This document shows positions 8,662 through 17,367 of a DNA stretch of 49,193 nucleotides, in pieces. A program made the position numbers and the translations under genes. The stretch lies in contig URKJ01000038.1 of NCBI GenBank assembly GCA_900548385.1, positions 1 to 49,193 of the forward strand. Direction: 5' to 3'. Numbering within the stretch: the first letter of the stretch is position 1; the number at the start of each line of letters is the position of its first letter. The notes below the pieces were generated by a model. That model worked only from the letters and a program-made list of their open reading frames with translations. It ran no database searches and was not told the origin of the DNA. This DNA is from an uncultured bacterium. GTDB lineage: Bacteria > Verrucomicrobiota > Lentisphaeria > Victivallales > UBA1829.

Positions 8662-9510
8662 TCAGTTCCCTTTCGATTTTGTTGTTTCTTCTTTTTCGTG
8701 TTCATCGGGTTGTGCTCCCGAACGGAGCGCAATCCGTTTTTGTACGGATGTCAGAATTTTCTGACGGGATTCATTCCGATCATTTGCCTCCATCCTGGAA
8801 GCGAAAAACTCAAGGAGCTGATCGGTGATTGCGTAATAATGGTTCCGCAGGCGCGATTTCTGCATGATGGTCGGCAGAAGTGTTTTCGGTCCTTTGCCAT
8901 GCAGATAATCCCGCAGAAGAATGTCATTGTTATTGAGCTTGCCGATGTATTCCTGCTCAATCGGCGATATGAAAAAGACGCTGTAATCCAATTCCATTTC
9001 CCGCATTCCCGGTTCCAGCAGGGAGTCGCAGACAAAAAAGTTGTCTCCGTCCTTCGCGTTTTTGATGAGCAGATAATGCACCGGAAAATCAATGTTATGG
9101 AAATACTCCAGCCACGGTCCGAACGTCCTGACGGAATCCGGATCGGAAGTTACGCAGCCTGCCACGTAAACATCCACATCAATTTTCCGCAGGGCATCCC
9201 ACGGAACCGATGAAAACCATTCCTGCGTCGAACGGCTGGTTCCCGCTTTCATGTCCACAATGGTGACGGTCACGGGCGATGATTCATAAAGGCTGTTGAT
9301 GACCTCATCCAGAGGATACGTTTCTTTCTGTTCATCCAGAAATCTGCAATGCTCCTTCATCAGCGTGACAAGCGTCCGGTTCTCATTGTCCGTATCATAA
9401 ACGGTCAGAGAGAGTCCGAGATCCTCAGCCGCCCCCGCCAGCATTGCAGAGGCAAAGGATTTTCCCACGCCTCCTTTGGTTCCGGCAATAAAGATCAGCA
9501 TTCGTCTCAT
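8662..9510 (-). CDS. ParA/MinD-type ATPase (TraL-like)
   Basis: A 282-residue P-loop ATPase of the SIMIBI class. The deviant Walker A KGGVGKS is at residues ~11-17, with the signature lysine, followed by the switch-like VYDTDNENRTL that resembles TraL-type conjugation ATPases. A Walker B-like TVTIVDMKAG lies near residue 88. Such proteins dimerise on ATP and position DNA, or in conjugation operons help load transfer proteins. No ParB partner is visible nearby, and the setting inside the VirB operon favours a transfer role over plasmid partition. The gene overlaps the next gene upstream by four bases. Confidence 0.85.
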   Translation of the reverse strand: MRRMLIFIAGTKGGVGKSFASAMLAGAAEDLGLSLTVYDTDNENRTLVTLMKEHCRFLDEQKETYPLDEVINSLYESSPVTVTIVDMKAGTSRSTQEWFSSVPWDALRKIDVDVYVAGCVTSDPDSVRTFGPWLEYFHNIDFPVHYLLIKNAKDGDNFFVCDSLLEPGMREMELDYSVFFISPIEQEYIGKLNNNDILLRDYLHGKGPKTLLPTIMQKSRLRNHYYAITDQLLEFFASRMEANDRNESRQKILTSVQKRIALRSGAQPDEHEKEETTKSKGN

Positions 9511-9797
9511 GGCTGCGCCTCCTGAAGTTCGATCTCATCCGGGAGAGCATCAAGCAGCCTGGAAAGTTCCTGACTTTCCGCTTCGATTCTGCCATGTTTC
9601 ATCGCGTCGAGTTCTTTTACCACGCTTTGCAGCACCTCCTGATAAACGACCATCAGGGACGTGCGTTTGAACTCGATTTCCGCCTGAATACGGAACGTGT
9701 CGGAAAATTCCTGAGACTTCCGGTATTCCCTGTAATGCAATGCTCCGCTCATGGCAAAGGCGATTACGATCAGGGCAAAAGCAATCCGCTGTTTCAT
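9507..9797 (-). CDS. Small membrane-anchored protein
   Basis: A 96-residue protein with one N-terminal hydrophobic segment (residues ~4-21, MKQRIAFALIVIAFAMSG) that serves as an uncleaved anchor or a signal peptide. It is followed by a charged, helical domain rich in glutamate (LQSVVKELDAMKHGRIEAES). It overlaps the genes on both sides by four bases (ATGA type), so it is translationally coupled to the lipoprotein and the ParA-like protein. I do not recognise the family. The size and position suggest a small envelope accessory of the secretion channel. Confidence 0.72.
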   Translation of the reverse strand: MKQRIAFALIVIAFAMSGALHYREYRKSQEFSDTFRIQAEIEFKRTSLMVVYQEVLQSVVKELDAMKHGRIEAESQELSRLLDALPDEIELQEAQP

Positions 9798-10399
9798 TTC
9801 TGTCCTCCGAAGTTCATGGTATTGCGGTCGTTGAGACGCTGTTCCAGCAATTCGATGTATTTCTGCATTTTCTTGATTCCGTTCAGCAGACTGACCGTGT
9901 TTTCATTCTGTTTTTTGAGTTCCTTTTTCAGCAGCAGATTCTCCTCTGCCAATGCCTGATGCCTGCGGTCGATTTCCGACATGTTCCTCTGAACCGTGTC
10001 AAGCCCATGTTTGACCTCCCGCGTTTCGGAAAGCGAACGGTTCATCTGACCAAGCATCGAATCCGCATACTGTTCCTGCAATTTCCGCCTGGCGAAACTT
10101 TCCGGATTGGCGTCATGCTGCGGAATCAGATTCCACTTTGGCGCAGTCTCAATCCGGTAGACCGTTCCGGCTTCGCGCATGGTGCCGGAACCGGGATCGA
10201 CCAGGCGGCCGACCGAATACATTTTCACCGAGGCGTTGGTCAGATACTTTTCCTGCGAATCTCCGGGAATTTCCTGTCCCGCCATATAGAGCGGCACGGA
10301 GGTGTATTCCTTCGGTTCAGGCGTTTCCGGTTTCGACTGGCAGCCGACCAGAGCGGCTGCGGAGAGTCCGGCGAGAAGTGCGATCATGTTCTGTTTCAT
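9794..10399 (-). CDS. Outer-membrane lipoprotein of the T4SS
   Basis: A 201-residue lipoprotein. The signal peptide (MKQNMIALLAGLSAAALVGC) ends in a lipobox with the acylated cysteine at residue 20. A globular middle is followed by a strongly helical C-terminal region from about residue 130 (MSEIDRRHQALAEENLLLKK) that predicts a coiled coil. The gene directly follows the VirB10-like gene with one base between them. A VirB7-like role, stabilising the VirB9/VirB10 outer-membrane core, is plausible from position and lipidation. It is much longer than classical VirB7, so this is inference. Confidence 0.8.
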   Translation of the reverse strand: MKQNMIALLAGLSAAALVGCQSKPETPEPKEYTSVPLYMAGQEIPGDSQEKYLTNASVKMYSVGRLVDPGSGTMREAGTVYRIETAPKWNLIPQHDANPESFARRKLQEQYADSMLGQMNRSLSETREVKHGLDTVQRNMSEIDRRHQALAEENLLLKKELKKQNENTVSLLNGIKKMQKYIELLEQRLNDRNTMNFGGQK

Positions 10400-10400
10400 T

Positions 10401-11708
10401 TCAATGTATCCCTTTCAATTCTTTTTGGAGTGATTTCGGAAAAACTCCGCCGAGCGCGTCGTGAAGCTGTGAAGCGCGTTCGACCGAAGCGTCGGCAGAG
10501 CTGTTTTTCTGTTCCCGGGCGAGTTTGACCTGTTCGAGATTGTTCAGCACGGTGTCTGCAATCGCGGCCTTTTCCACATCCGTCACCTGCTCAATGTAGA
10601 GGTAAAACTCCGTTCCGGCGGGCACGCGGATGTAATACGACTCTTTCGAGATTTTGTCCGTGATGTTTTCCAGCGCGACGTTGGAAAGAGTCTCGAACGC
10701 TTTGGCGAGCGCATTCTTCGTGGAGCCGTCGTTTTCGGTAACAATGGTTGAACCGTTGTCAAAGGTCTTGGTCGTCTCAAAACCTTCTGAAAGTCCGCGG
10801 GCGAACGCCATCGTGTATTGGAGCATCTCGTTCAGATTCGCGTTGCCCATCACGCGACCGGGAATCCCCGCCGCCATATCGGTAATGGTGGCTTTGCTCT
10901 TGTCGCCCGCCTGATTCGACTTCTCCAGCACCCGCCCCTGAAGCTGGAGTTCCAGGCCGACCTGACCGGAGGTGATCTGCCAGACCAATATGAAATTGCC
11001 GTCACTCATCATCCGGTTGCGGACGCACGAGCCCATTTTCCCGTGAACTTCCGTTCCTGCGGGAATGATCAGCTTGCGCTCTCCCTGCGCATTGGTCCAC
11101 CAGAGGTCCTTGATGACAATGGCGATCAGCGGAGTGCCATCGACGTTGGACTCCAGAGTATTCACGAGCTTGCAGTCCAGCAGCCGCCCGAATGGAGCAT
11201 AGCGGGAAGAGAGGAACGTATCGTCTTTTGCCTCGGCGGTTCCCTGTGCAGCGCTGAGAACAAAGATCCGCGATTGAAAGCTGTTGCCGCGTGCATTCGC
11301 CTGCGAATCCTTTTTGATGCCGAGCATTGAGGCCAGATCACGTTCACGCGGTATCCGTTCGCTGCGTTCCGCAAGTTTTTGACGGGCGTTTTCTCTTGCA
11401 GTGTTTCCACTGCCTTTCGGCAAGGCAGGTTTGGGCGAACGGCTGTCGCCGATGACCGGAGGCGGCGTTTCAGCCGCAGCTCCGGAATCCGAATCCCGAT
11501 CCAGTTTGAAGCGGGGAATATCACTGCCGATGTCCAGCGGCGCCTTTTCTTCCTGCCGGAGCTCCGTTTCCTGAACGATGGAATTCGGATCTTCGTTCCG
11601 GTTCAGCATCGGAACCAGAATCAGAGCGCCGGTTATCAGCAGTGTGCCGAACATCACGATTTTCGATGTCGGCGATTTGATGATGTTGACGAGTTCAGTG
11701 CCGGTCAT
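10401..11708 (-). CDS. VirB10/TrbI-like channel protein
   Basis: A 435-residue protein with the VirB10 plan: a short cytoplasmic N-terminus, one membrane segment at residues ~16-34, a proline-rich stretch (~80-110), and a C-terminal beta domain. The signature region reads SRYAPFGRLLDCKLVNTLES, then PLIAIVIKDLWW and LIIPAGTEVHGKM, as in TrbI/VirB10 proteins. It spans from inner to outer membrane and gates the secretion channel together with VirB9 and the lipoprotein. It starts 2 bases after the VirB9-like gene. The length is normal for the family. Confidence 0.9.
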   Translation of the reverse strand: MTGTELVNIIKSPTSKIVMFGTLLITGALILVPMLNRNEDPNSIVQETELRQEEKAPLDIGSDIPRFKLDRDSDSGAAAETPPPVIGDSRSPKPALPKGSGNTARENARQKLAERSERIPRERDLASMLGIKKDSQANARGNSFQSRIFVLSAAQGTAEAKDDTFLSSRYAPFGRLLDCKLVNTLESNVDGTPLIAIVIKDLWWTNAQGERKLIIPAGTEVHGKMGSCVRNRMMSDGNFILVWQITSGQVGLELQLQGRVLEKSNQAGDKSKATITDMAAGIPGRVMGNANLNEMLQYTMAFARGLSEGFETTKTFDNGSTIVTENDGSTKNALAKAFETLSNVALENITDKISKESYYIRVPAGTEFYLYIEQVTDVEKAAIADTVLNNLEQVKLAREQKNSSADASVERASQLHDALGGVFPKSLQKELKGIH

Positions 11709-11710
11709 GG

Positions 11711-13147
11711 TTATTTCCCTCCGTTGCCGTCAGACGGCTTCCATCTGCGGACCGTATCTTCTGTTCGCTGCTGAACTGTCCGGATGTTTTCCTGCGTCTG
11801 CTTCCGCATGGATTTAAGACTGGACACTGCGGCATTCTGTGTTTCGAGGACCGATTTTTCCTGTATTTCCCGTTCAAGACCGGCTTTCTGTGCTTTTCGC
11901 TTTTCGATCTCTTTGTCGAGTTCTTTACGAACCTGATCAGCGGCCTTGATCTCCGCTTTCAGACGCTGATCGGCAGTCTCAAGCATCTGTTTTGCCTTTT
12001 CTCTGGCATCTTCTTCAAGCTGAACGGCATTCTGGAGTTTTTGTGCCGTCTCCTCCTTTTCCGCCTCCAGTTTTCTTTGAATTTCAGTAAAGGAGTGTTC
12101 CATTTCCGCTTTCTGGCGGGCGAACTCCTCCTGCTGCCGTTTCAGCTCCTTCATCAGCTGTTCCGCAGTCTGAATCTTTTTCCCGGCCTCTTCCGCCTGC
12201 TCTTTCAGCAATGCCGCCTTTTCCGCTTCAATGCGTTCTTTTTCCTTGAGTTCATCTTTGACGGATTGAATATTTTCAAGGTGCATTTCCTGCGTGGTCA
12301 GGGCAATCAGCCAGTCGTTGTCGGCCTTGAGATTGTTGCGACCGCCGCGCGGAGTGGAGGTAATGCCGAACCAGGCGTATGTTTCCGACTTCGGCGGCAT
12401 GATCCCGGACGCATCGGAAACGCTCATATAATAGATGCCGTCCCCCGCATGAGCGGAAAAGGAATGCTTGTCATATTTGATCTCATTCTCCGTCAGATTG
12501 ACCAGGCGCAACTTGAAAATGACCGTGTCCTCTTCCTCAAACCGGATCGCTTCATCAAGATGAATGTCATACTTGCCGCAACGGTAACGGTTTCTGAAAA
12601 GCGCCCGTTCCACGCCTGCGAGTGAATCCGGATAAGTCTCTTTCAATACGTCATACTTTTTTGCCATGTCGATCAGGGAAACCAGCCTTGCAGGAGTCAC
12701 TTTCGGTGTGCTGGTAACGACATTTTCCGTAAAATTCCGCCTGCCGGAACTTTTGCCGAACACCACCGAAGCATACGCTTCCTTGTCCGACTGGATCAGA
12801 TAGAGAATGTAAAGCTGACGGTTGTAAGTGACAGTCAGCGTCGTGGAAACGCCCGGTTTCAACGCGGAAACGTTGAAATAATAGGAACCGGGCTGTGCCG
12901 CGATCTGAAAATCGGTTCCCTTGCCGTCGACACTGATATTCTTCCCGGCGATTTCCGAAATTCCGGACGGAAACTGAATTGTGGTCACACCATCGTTCAT
13001 CTTGACGCAGATGCGGTAAATTTCTCCCTGTATCAACCGGTATTCGATATATTGATTCTGCAGCCGGACCTCCTCCGGCGTCGGTTCATTCGCCATCACG
13101 GCAATGACGGCGAAAAATGCGAGAGCGAGTGATGATAACAGCTTCAT
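11711..13147 (-). CDS. VirB9/TrbG-like protein with coiled-coil extension
   Basis: A 478-residue secreted protein. A signal peptide (cleaved near MANE, residues ~19-21) leads into a VirB9-like N-terminal domain: IYRICVKMNDGVTTIQFPSG, then AAQPGSYYFNVSAL and NRQLYILYLI, the pattern of beta-strands that pairs with VirB10. From about residue 290 to the end the protein is a long coiled coil rich in Glu, Lys and Gln. Classical VirB9 ends in a compact beta domain of about 100 residues, so the ~190-residue coiled coil is an unusual addition. It overlaps the upstream gene by four bases. Confidence 0.85.
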   Translation of the reverse strand: MKLLSSLALAFFAVIAVMANEPTPEEVRLQNQYIEYRLIQGEIYRICVKMNDGVTTIQFPSGISEIAGKNISVDGKGTDFQIAAQPGSYYFNVSALKPGVSTTLTVTYNRQLYILYLIQSDKEAYASVVFGKSSGRRNFTENVVTSTPKVTPARLVSLIDMAKKYDVLKETYPDSLAGVERALFRNRYRCGKYDIHLDEAIRFEEEDTVIFKLRLVNLTENEIKYDKHSFSAHAGDGIYYMSVSDASGIMPPKSETYAWFGITSTPRGGRNNLKADNDWLIALTTQEMHLENIQSVKDELKEKERIEAEKAALLKEQAEEAGKKIQTAEQLMKELKRQQEEFARQKAEMEHSFTEIQRKLEAEKEETAQKLQNAVQLEEDAREKAKQMLETADQRLKAEIKAADQVRKELDKEIEKRKAQKAGLEREIQEKSVLETQNAAVSSLKSMRKQTQENIRTVQQRTEDTVRRWKPSDGNGGK

Positions 13148-13734
13148 TTCTGAGTCTCCTGATGTTCCAGTTGTGAATATTTCATGTTGGTGATGATGAA
13201 CGGATAGCGGCTGCCGTTGGCGGTATCGTAGTTGACCTGAAGTTCCAGATTCAGCTCAAACTCCAATGTAAAGGTCCGCTGCTCGTTGTGCGGCGTGACA
13301 TAGTAGCGGATCAACTGTCCGCTCACCCGCGCAAACGATCTGCGGCGGTCCGCCCGCAAAATCCGGATGTTCAGCACTTCCGGCTTCTGGTGCATTTTAT
13401 ATTGTTTGAACTGCGCCGCTTCCGATGCGAACTGCTTCTGCGCTTCCTGTCCGGCTGTTCCGACGAACATCGCATCCAGCAGTTCCCGGTTGTCGAAGCC
13501 GTTCGGATTGCGCATCAGAAAAGCGAAAACCGCCTGTTTGACCTGATACTCATAGAGTTGCCGGAGCTGCTGATCGGAGGTATACTCCGTGATATGATAA
13601 CTGTTCGCCCGATCCATCAGAATCAGACGGTTGTTGTCCCGCCACTGATACATCAGAAGCGGCGTCAGCAGCGAGAGCGGCACATAGATCACAAACGCTT
13701 TTTTCAAGATTTCATGGATGCCTTTGTAAGTCAT
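13144..13734 (-). CDS. VirB8-like inner-membrane protein, copy 1
   Basis: A 196-residue protein with one N-terminal membrane helix (residues ~12-30) and a periplasmic alpha/beta domain. QAVFAFLMRNPNGFDNRELL followed by AQKQFASEAAQFK and KPEVLNIRILRAD fits the VirB8/TrbF fold, which nucleates assembly of the secretion complex. The next gene upstream encodes a protein with the same order of segments, so the two are probably paralogues. It overlaps both neighbours by four bases. Confidence 0.78.
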   Translation of the reverse strand: MTYKGIHEILKKAFVIYVPLSLLTPLLMYQWRDNNRLILMDRANSYHITEYTSDQQLRQLYEYQVKQAVFAFLMRNPNGFDNRELLDAMFVGTAGQEAQKQFASEAAQFKQYKMHQKPEVLNIRILRADRRRSFARVSGQLIRYYVTPHNEQRTFTLEFELNLELQVNYDTANGSRYPFIITNMKYSQLEHQETQK

Positions 13735-14447
13735 TTCGCACCATCCTCTCCGGTTGTTTTATTGTCGAAAACGGATTTCTCCTCGTAGGTCATGCGCAGA
13801 ACCCGCAATGGGAACGCCTTCTCATCCGGCGAACGGACCAGCCGCAGTCCGAGCGTGAATTTCAACTTCTGCGAATACGGGATTTTCATATAGACGCCCG
13901 TCCGGTGAAGCGTCCCGTAAACGAATGCGAGGCACTGTCCCGGCGCATCGCTCAACGGCAGCAGTTCCACTTTCCGGATTTCCGGAAGCTGCCGGATCTT
14001 CTGTTCCGTGAATTCGTCTTTGCTTTTCCGGATGATGTCGCTTAATGACTTCTGCGCGGAACGTCCGAACAGGGCTTCGCAAAGCTGCCAGTGATCGTGT
14101 TCAAAACTCCGGTCGAGAAACGCAAACGCGCAGCGCCGGGCGATATTCTCCGCCGTCTCTTTGCAGAGCACGTTTTCACTGCTTCCGCGATAGATGCTTC
14201 CCGCCTCATCCACCACGATGACGCGATCCGGCATCCGCATATATTCACGACCATAGTAAATGCCGACGATCAGGCAGACCGCCGTCGCGATATGCAGCAG
14301 ACTCCAGCGAATCACGCTGCGCTGTTCCCGGAGGACCTGTTTCTGCGGAGATGAAAAAGAACTCCGGACATGGGAATTCGGGTTATTGGGGGTGTGTTGA
14401 TGAACCCCATGCCCGGAGTTGAATTCAGATCGTTCATGATTACTCAT
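13731..14447 (-). CDS. VirB8-like inner-membrane protein, copy 2
   Basis: A 238-residue protein with a polar ~40-residue cytoplasmic N-terminus, one membrane helix near residues 47-67, and a periplasmic domain whose segments match its neighbour: ARRCAFAFLDRSFEHDHWQL, then AQKSLSDIIRKSKDEF, then LPEIRKVELLPL. I start it at MSNHERSEF (14447) because the longer frame to 14483 would run into the VirB6-like gene; the ribosome site is weak (GAGAG). Two VirB8-like subunits may form a mixed assembly. The N-terminal extension, with several Asn and His residues, is absent from copy 1. Confidence 0.78.
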   Translation of the reverse strand: MSNHERSEFNSGHGVHQHTPNNPNSHVRSSFSSPQKQVLREQRSVIRWSLLHIATAVCLIVGIYYGREYMRMPDRVIVVDEAGSIYRGSSENVLCKETAENIARRCAFAFLDRSFEHDHWQLCEALFGRSAQKSLSDIIRKSKDEFTEQKIRQLPEIRKVELLPLSDAPGQCLAFVYGTLHRTGVYMKIPYSQKLKFTLGLRLVRSPDEKAFPLRVLRMTYEEKSVFDNKTTGEDGAK

Positions 14448-14454
14448 AGCTCTC

Positions 14455-15591
14455 TCACTTTCCCGGCGATGCGTTGGCGGCATCGTCGATTTCCTGCGCG
14501 GCTTTGTTCAGCCCTTTGGCCGCACTGTCGCTTCCGCTCTGCGTCGCCTTTGCTGCGCTCTTGGCGGCATTGGCGGCTCCGGTGGCGGCAGAACTTCCTC
14601 CCGTCACAGCTCCGGCGGCAGGCGCGGCAGTCCCTGCCGTGGCAAGCATGCTTCCGCCGACAACAGCGGCATTGACCGCTTTTCCGATTGCCGTTGCCAT
14701 CAGGCCGACCGGTGAACCGGGGCTTCCGGTGCGGAACAACTTCATGTAGAGAAACGGCAGAACCACATACACGACTCCGGCAATCAGCGCATAGGCGATG
14801 CCGAATCCGACGTAGCCGAGGACTGTACCGACCGGAGCGGACAACGCCTGACCGCTTCTGGCAAGCGTCCAGAACGTTCCGTTGCTGCCGAGCCCGAGCA
14901 CATTCCACATGTGTTCCGCCAGCCAGATATTGCACAAATCCCCGAACAGGAAACAGAGCGGCATCAGGGCGATGCCGACCGTCGTCACAATGAAGTTGAC
15001 ACCGATGTGTTTCGTTTCCGGGATCAGCATCGCCGCAAAGAATATCGGCGTCAGGCAGAGTGCCCCGTTATAAAGACACTTGAAGATGAAATACACGATG
15101 TCCCGGATGGTCTTGCCGAGGAAAATGCCGTTGACGTAGAAAATATTGCACATCGCCGCCTGAACCGCGTGCAGCATACTTTCCGGGAAGTGGGCGATTT
15201 TCTGCGCCAGACTTTGTTTTTCGGATGGATCTTTGCCGGCGTTCGGCTTCTGTTCCGTCAGCCAGCAGAACATATTTTCCATCGTCGTGGACGTTCCCTG
15301 CGAGTAGGAATAAGTGGCATTCTGCACCGCATCGCAAATCTTCGGGAAGGAAAAAATCATGACCAGCGCCACCAGCAGCGAACCGATGAACCGGACTCCA
15401 ACATGCTCCCCGAACTGCGTGTAATTCCGCACAATCGCCAGCAGGAAAATGCACAGCGATACGGTCAGCGCAAAGTAATGAATGCTCGACATTGCCGTTG
15501 CGATCAACTGCTGAACATTCGCGGATGAGGTCAGATTGACCGCCGTATTCCCGATCCGGATACTGGTATTGACTGTTGTTGCAAGTATCAT
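14455..15591 (-). CDS. VirB6/TrbL-like polytopic membrane protein
   Basis: A 378-residue inner-membrane channel protein with about six hydrophobic segments in the first 290 residues (for example FALTVSLCIFLLAIV, FIGSLLVALVMIFSF and IAYALIAGVVYVVLPFLY). The long tail is rich in Ala, Gly and Ser, typical of TrbL/VirB6. I chose the start MILATTVNT (15591) because it overlaps the stop of the VirB5-like gene by one base (TGATG), whereas the longer frame runs well into that gene. It is expected to form the path of substrate across the inner membrane. Confidence 0.85.
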   Translation of the reverse strand: MILATTVNTSIRIGNTAVNLTSSANVQQLIATAMSSIHYFALTVSLCIFLLAIVRNYTQFGEHVGVRFIGSLLVALVMIFSFPKICDAVQNATYSYSQGTSTTMENMFCWLTEQKPNAGKDPSEKQSLAQKIAHFPESMLHAVQAAMCNIFYVNGIFLGKTIRDIVYFIFKCLYNGALCLTPIFFAAMLIPETKHIGVNFIVTTVGIALMPLCFLFGDLCNIWLAEHMWNVLGLGSNGTFWTLARSGQALSAPVGTVLGYVGFGIAYALIAGVVYVVLPFLYMKLFRTGSPGSPVGLMATAIGKAVNAAVVGGSMLATAGTAAPAAGAVTGGSSAATGAANAAKSAAKATQSGSDSAAKGLNKAAQEIDDAANASPGK

Positions 15592-16484
15592 CAGAACACC
15601 CGGCAGTTGTCGAAAACACTGTTGATACGGTCCCACGAATTTTTCTGATTCGTGTAACGGCTTCCGCGCTCAATCGCCTCTTTTTCCAGCAGATCGTATG
15701 CGGCGGCTTCCTGCGCCTGATTCATCTCATTCTGGCCGTGGATTTCCAACTGCTTGGCAACGGTCCGGTTGATGGAGGAGATGTTCGTATTCATGCGCGC
15801 CAACTCCTCCGCGATGAATACGGACACCTGTTCATTCGCATGGGCGATCTGCATCAGGTCGGCAGTCCCGGAACTGACTTTGGATTCCAGCACCTGATCC
15901 TTGGTGCGGAGTTTCGTCAGCATGGTCTGCGAGATTTTGTCGCTTTTATCAGCAAGTTTTTCCGATGCCTGCGCATAATTCTGCATCTCAATCCCCCGGT
16001 CGGCGGATTGTTTCAGGACATCATTGCCGATGATCCGTTCTGCCTGTTGCAGAAGTGTCGAATTGTAATTCCGGTTGGTCGAGGTCGCCGTCTGCCGCAG
16101 AATCGTATTCAGCAGCAGGAACATCTGCTGCAAATTTTTGACATCGGAAAAACCGCAGGAGAGAAACGTTTTCAGATTCCGGGCATTGCCGACATTCGTG
16201 TCGATCCAGTCATACATCCGGACCGCCTGCTTGTAGATTTTGACACACTCCTCATACTGCTTGACGCATTCCTCGTAAATTTTGACCTGTTCGGCAAAAT
16301 CTTCTTTCCCCTGCTGAATCAGAGTGGACATATTCGCTTTTTGTACCGTCTGAAAGGTGCTGTCCATCGTCTTTTGCAGCGTCGCCAGCAGATTGTTTGT
16401 CGCGTCGAACACCGGATACGCGGCAAAACTGCTGAGCGGAAACGCCAACAATCCGATTAAAATGAATGTTGCTGCCTTTTTCAT
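15591..16484 (-). CDS. VirB5/TrbJ-like exported helical protein
   Basis: A 297-residue secreted protein with a clear signal peptide (MKKAATFILIGLLAFPLSSF, cleaved near AYP). The rest is almost wholly helical: repeated YEECVKQYEECVKIYKQAV, then long amphipathic stretches to the end. This is the pattern of TrbJ/VirB5, a minor pilus-tip or periplasmic subunit usually encoded directly before VirB6/TrbL, as here. It overlaps the upstream gene by four bases and the downstream gene by one. Confidence 0.8.
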   Translation of the reverse strand: MKKAATFILIGLLAFPLSSFAAYPVFDATNNLLATLQKTMDSTFQTVQKANMSTLIQQGKEDFAEQVKIYEECVKQYEECVKIYKQAVRMYDWIDTNVGNARNLKTFLSCGFSDVKNLQQMFLLLNTILRQTATSTNRNYNSTLLQQAERIIGNDVLKQSADRGIEMQNYAQASEKLADKSDKISQTMLTKLRTKDQVLESKVSSGTADLMQIAHANEQVSVFIAEELARMNTNISSINRTVAKQLEIHGQNEMNQAQEAAAYDLLEKEAIERGSRYTNQKNSWDRINSVFDNCRVF

Positions 16485-16891
16485 GAAATACCTCCGTCAA
16501 TCGAATGCCCGATTTGTCTTATGACATCTTCAAGCCCGCGTCCGATGGCACGGGCGATGCCGTGTTCAGCCCTTCTGCGCTGCTCTTCATTCAATTCCCG
16601 TTCGAGGATGCCGAGCCGTTCCCGCGGGAGCGAGGCAAGAAGTTGATCCGCCTCACCGGCTGTAAGATTTTTCCACTTCGCATGATCGCAGGCAAAGGGA
16701 TTCGGATATAGCCATTCCCTCTGTACTGCAAGCCGGAGCAGTTCCCGCTGCCGGGTTGTCGCCGGCGCATTCGACGGGATTTGTATTTGGGCTTGAGTGT
16801 TTTCCTTTTCTTCTTTTTGCTCATGGGATTCCTGCTTTTGTCTGGTTTGTTCCTGTTGCACTTGAGGTTGCTTTTTCCTGCTCATATTCAC
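16481..16891 (-). CDS. Mini-domain protein (136 aa)
   Basis: A 136-residue soluble protein. The first ~45 residues are low-complexity, rich in Gln, Lys and Glu. The middle is a good copy of the element's mini-domain: APATTRQRELLRLAV followed by WKNLTAGEADQLLASL. A helical C-terminus (ELNEEQRRRAEHGIARAIGR) ends the protein. It overlaps genes on both sides by four bases, wedged between a lipoprotein gene and the VirB5-like gene, so a cytoplasmic protein is co-produced with envelope components. The start may be MNMSRKK or MSRKK two codons later. Confidence 0.75.
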   Translation of the reverse strand: MNMSRKKQPQVQQEQTRQKQESHEQKEEKENTQAQIQIPSNAPATTRQRELLRLAVQREWLYPNPFACDHAKWKNLTAGEADQLLASLPRERLGILERELNEEQRRRAEHGIARAIGRGLEDVIRQIGHSIDGGIS

Positions 16892-17346
16892 CTCCGATCC
16901 GTAACGACCGGAAGCATGACGGAACCGGGCGTCCGGTTTGCTCCATCCACCGGATAGTCGGCAGGGATCTGATAGTAGATCACCTGCGAATCCGGCTGAT
17001 TTTTCGCCTCATGCAGTCCCTGGATATTCCAGTAGAGCGATTTGGTCGCGTTGGACTGCCCAAGCTCATAACCAGTGCGGAACTCGTCTTTCTTCTCCTG
17101 TTCGACGCCCTTTGTGACGAAAAGTCCGGCCAGCCAGCCGATCAGTCCGCCTCCGGCAGTTGCGGCAAGGCGTGTGCCGTCGGACTCGTCTTTTGCCGCG
17201 AACGCGCCGAGACTGGCTCCGCCAATGGCAAGTCCCGGTGCCACCAGTTCCGAGGTCGCCATATTGCCGACGGTGCTGCATCCGGTCGCTCCGACAACGA
17301 TTCCCGCTGCCAGAACAGCGGAAAGGATTCTTCTGTGCAGTTTCAT
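16888..17346 (-). CDS. Glycine-zipper lipoprotein
   Basis: A 152-residue lipoprotein: the signal peptide ends at the lipobox VGATGC with the acylated Cys at residue 23. Residues ~35-80 contain glycine/alanine-spaced hydrophobic stretches (APGLAIGGASLGAFAAK and AATAGGGLIGWLAGLFV) that look like a glycine zipper able to enter membranes. The C-terminal half is polar. VirB7- or TraV-like roles in the outer-membrane core are possible; similarity beyond lipidation is not evident. It is followed by a four-base overlap with the mini-domain gene. Confidence 0.78.
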   Translation of the reverse strand: MKLHRRILSAVLAAGIVVGATGCSTVGNMATSELVAPGLAIGGASLGAFAAKDESDGTRLAATAGGGLIGWLAGLFVTKGVEQEKKDEFRTGYELGQSNATKSLYWNIQGLHEAKNQPDSQVIYYQIPADYPVDGANRTPGSVMLPVVTDRR

Positions 17347-17367
17347 TGTAAATCTCCTGTTATTGAG

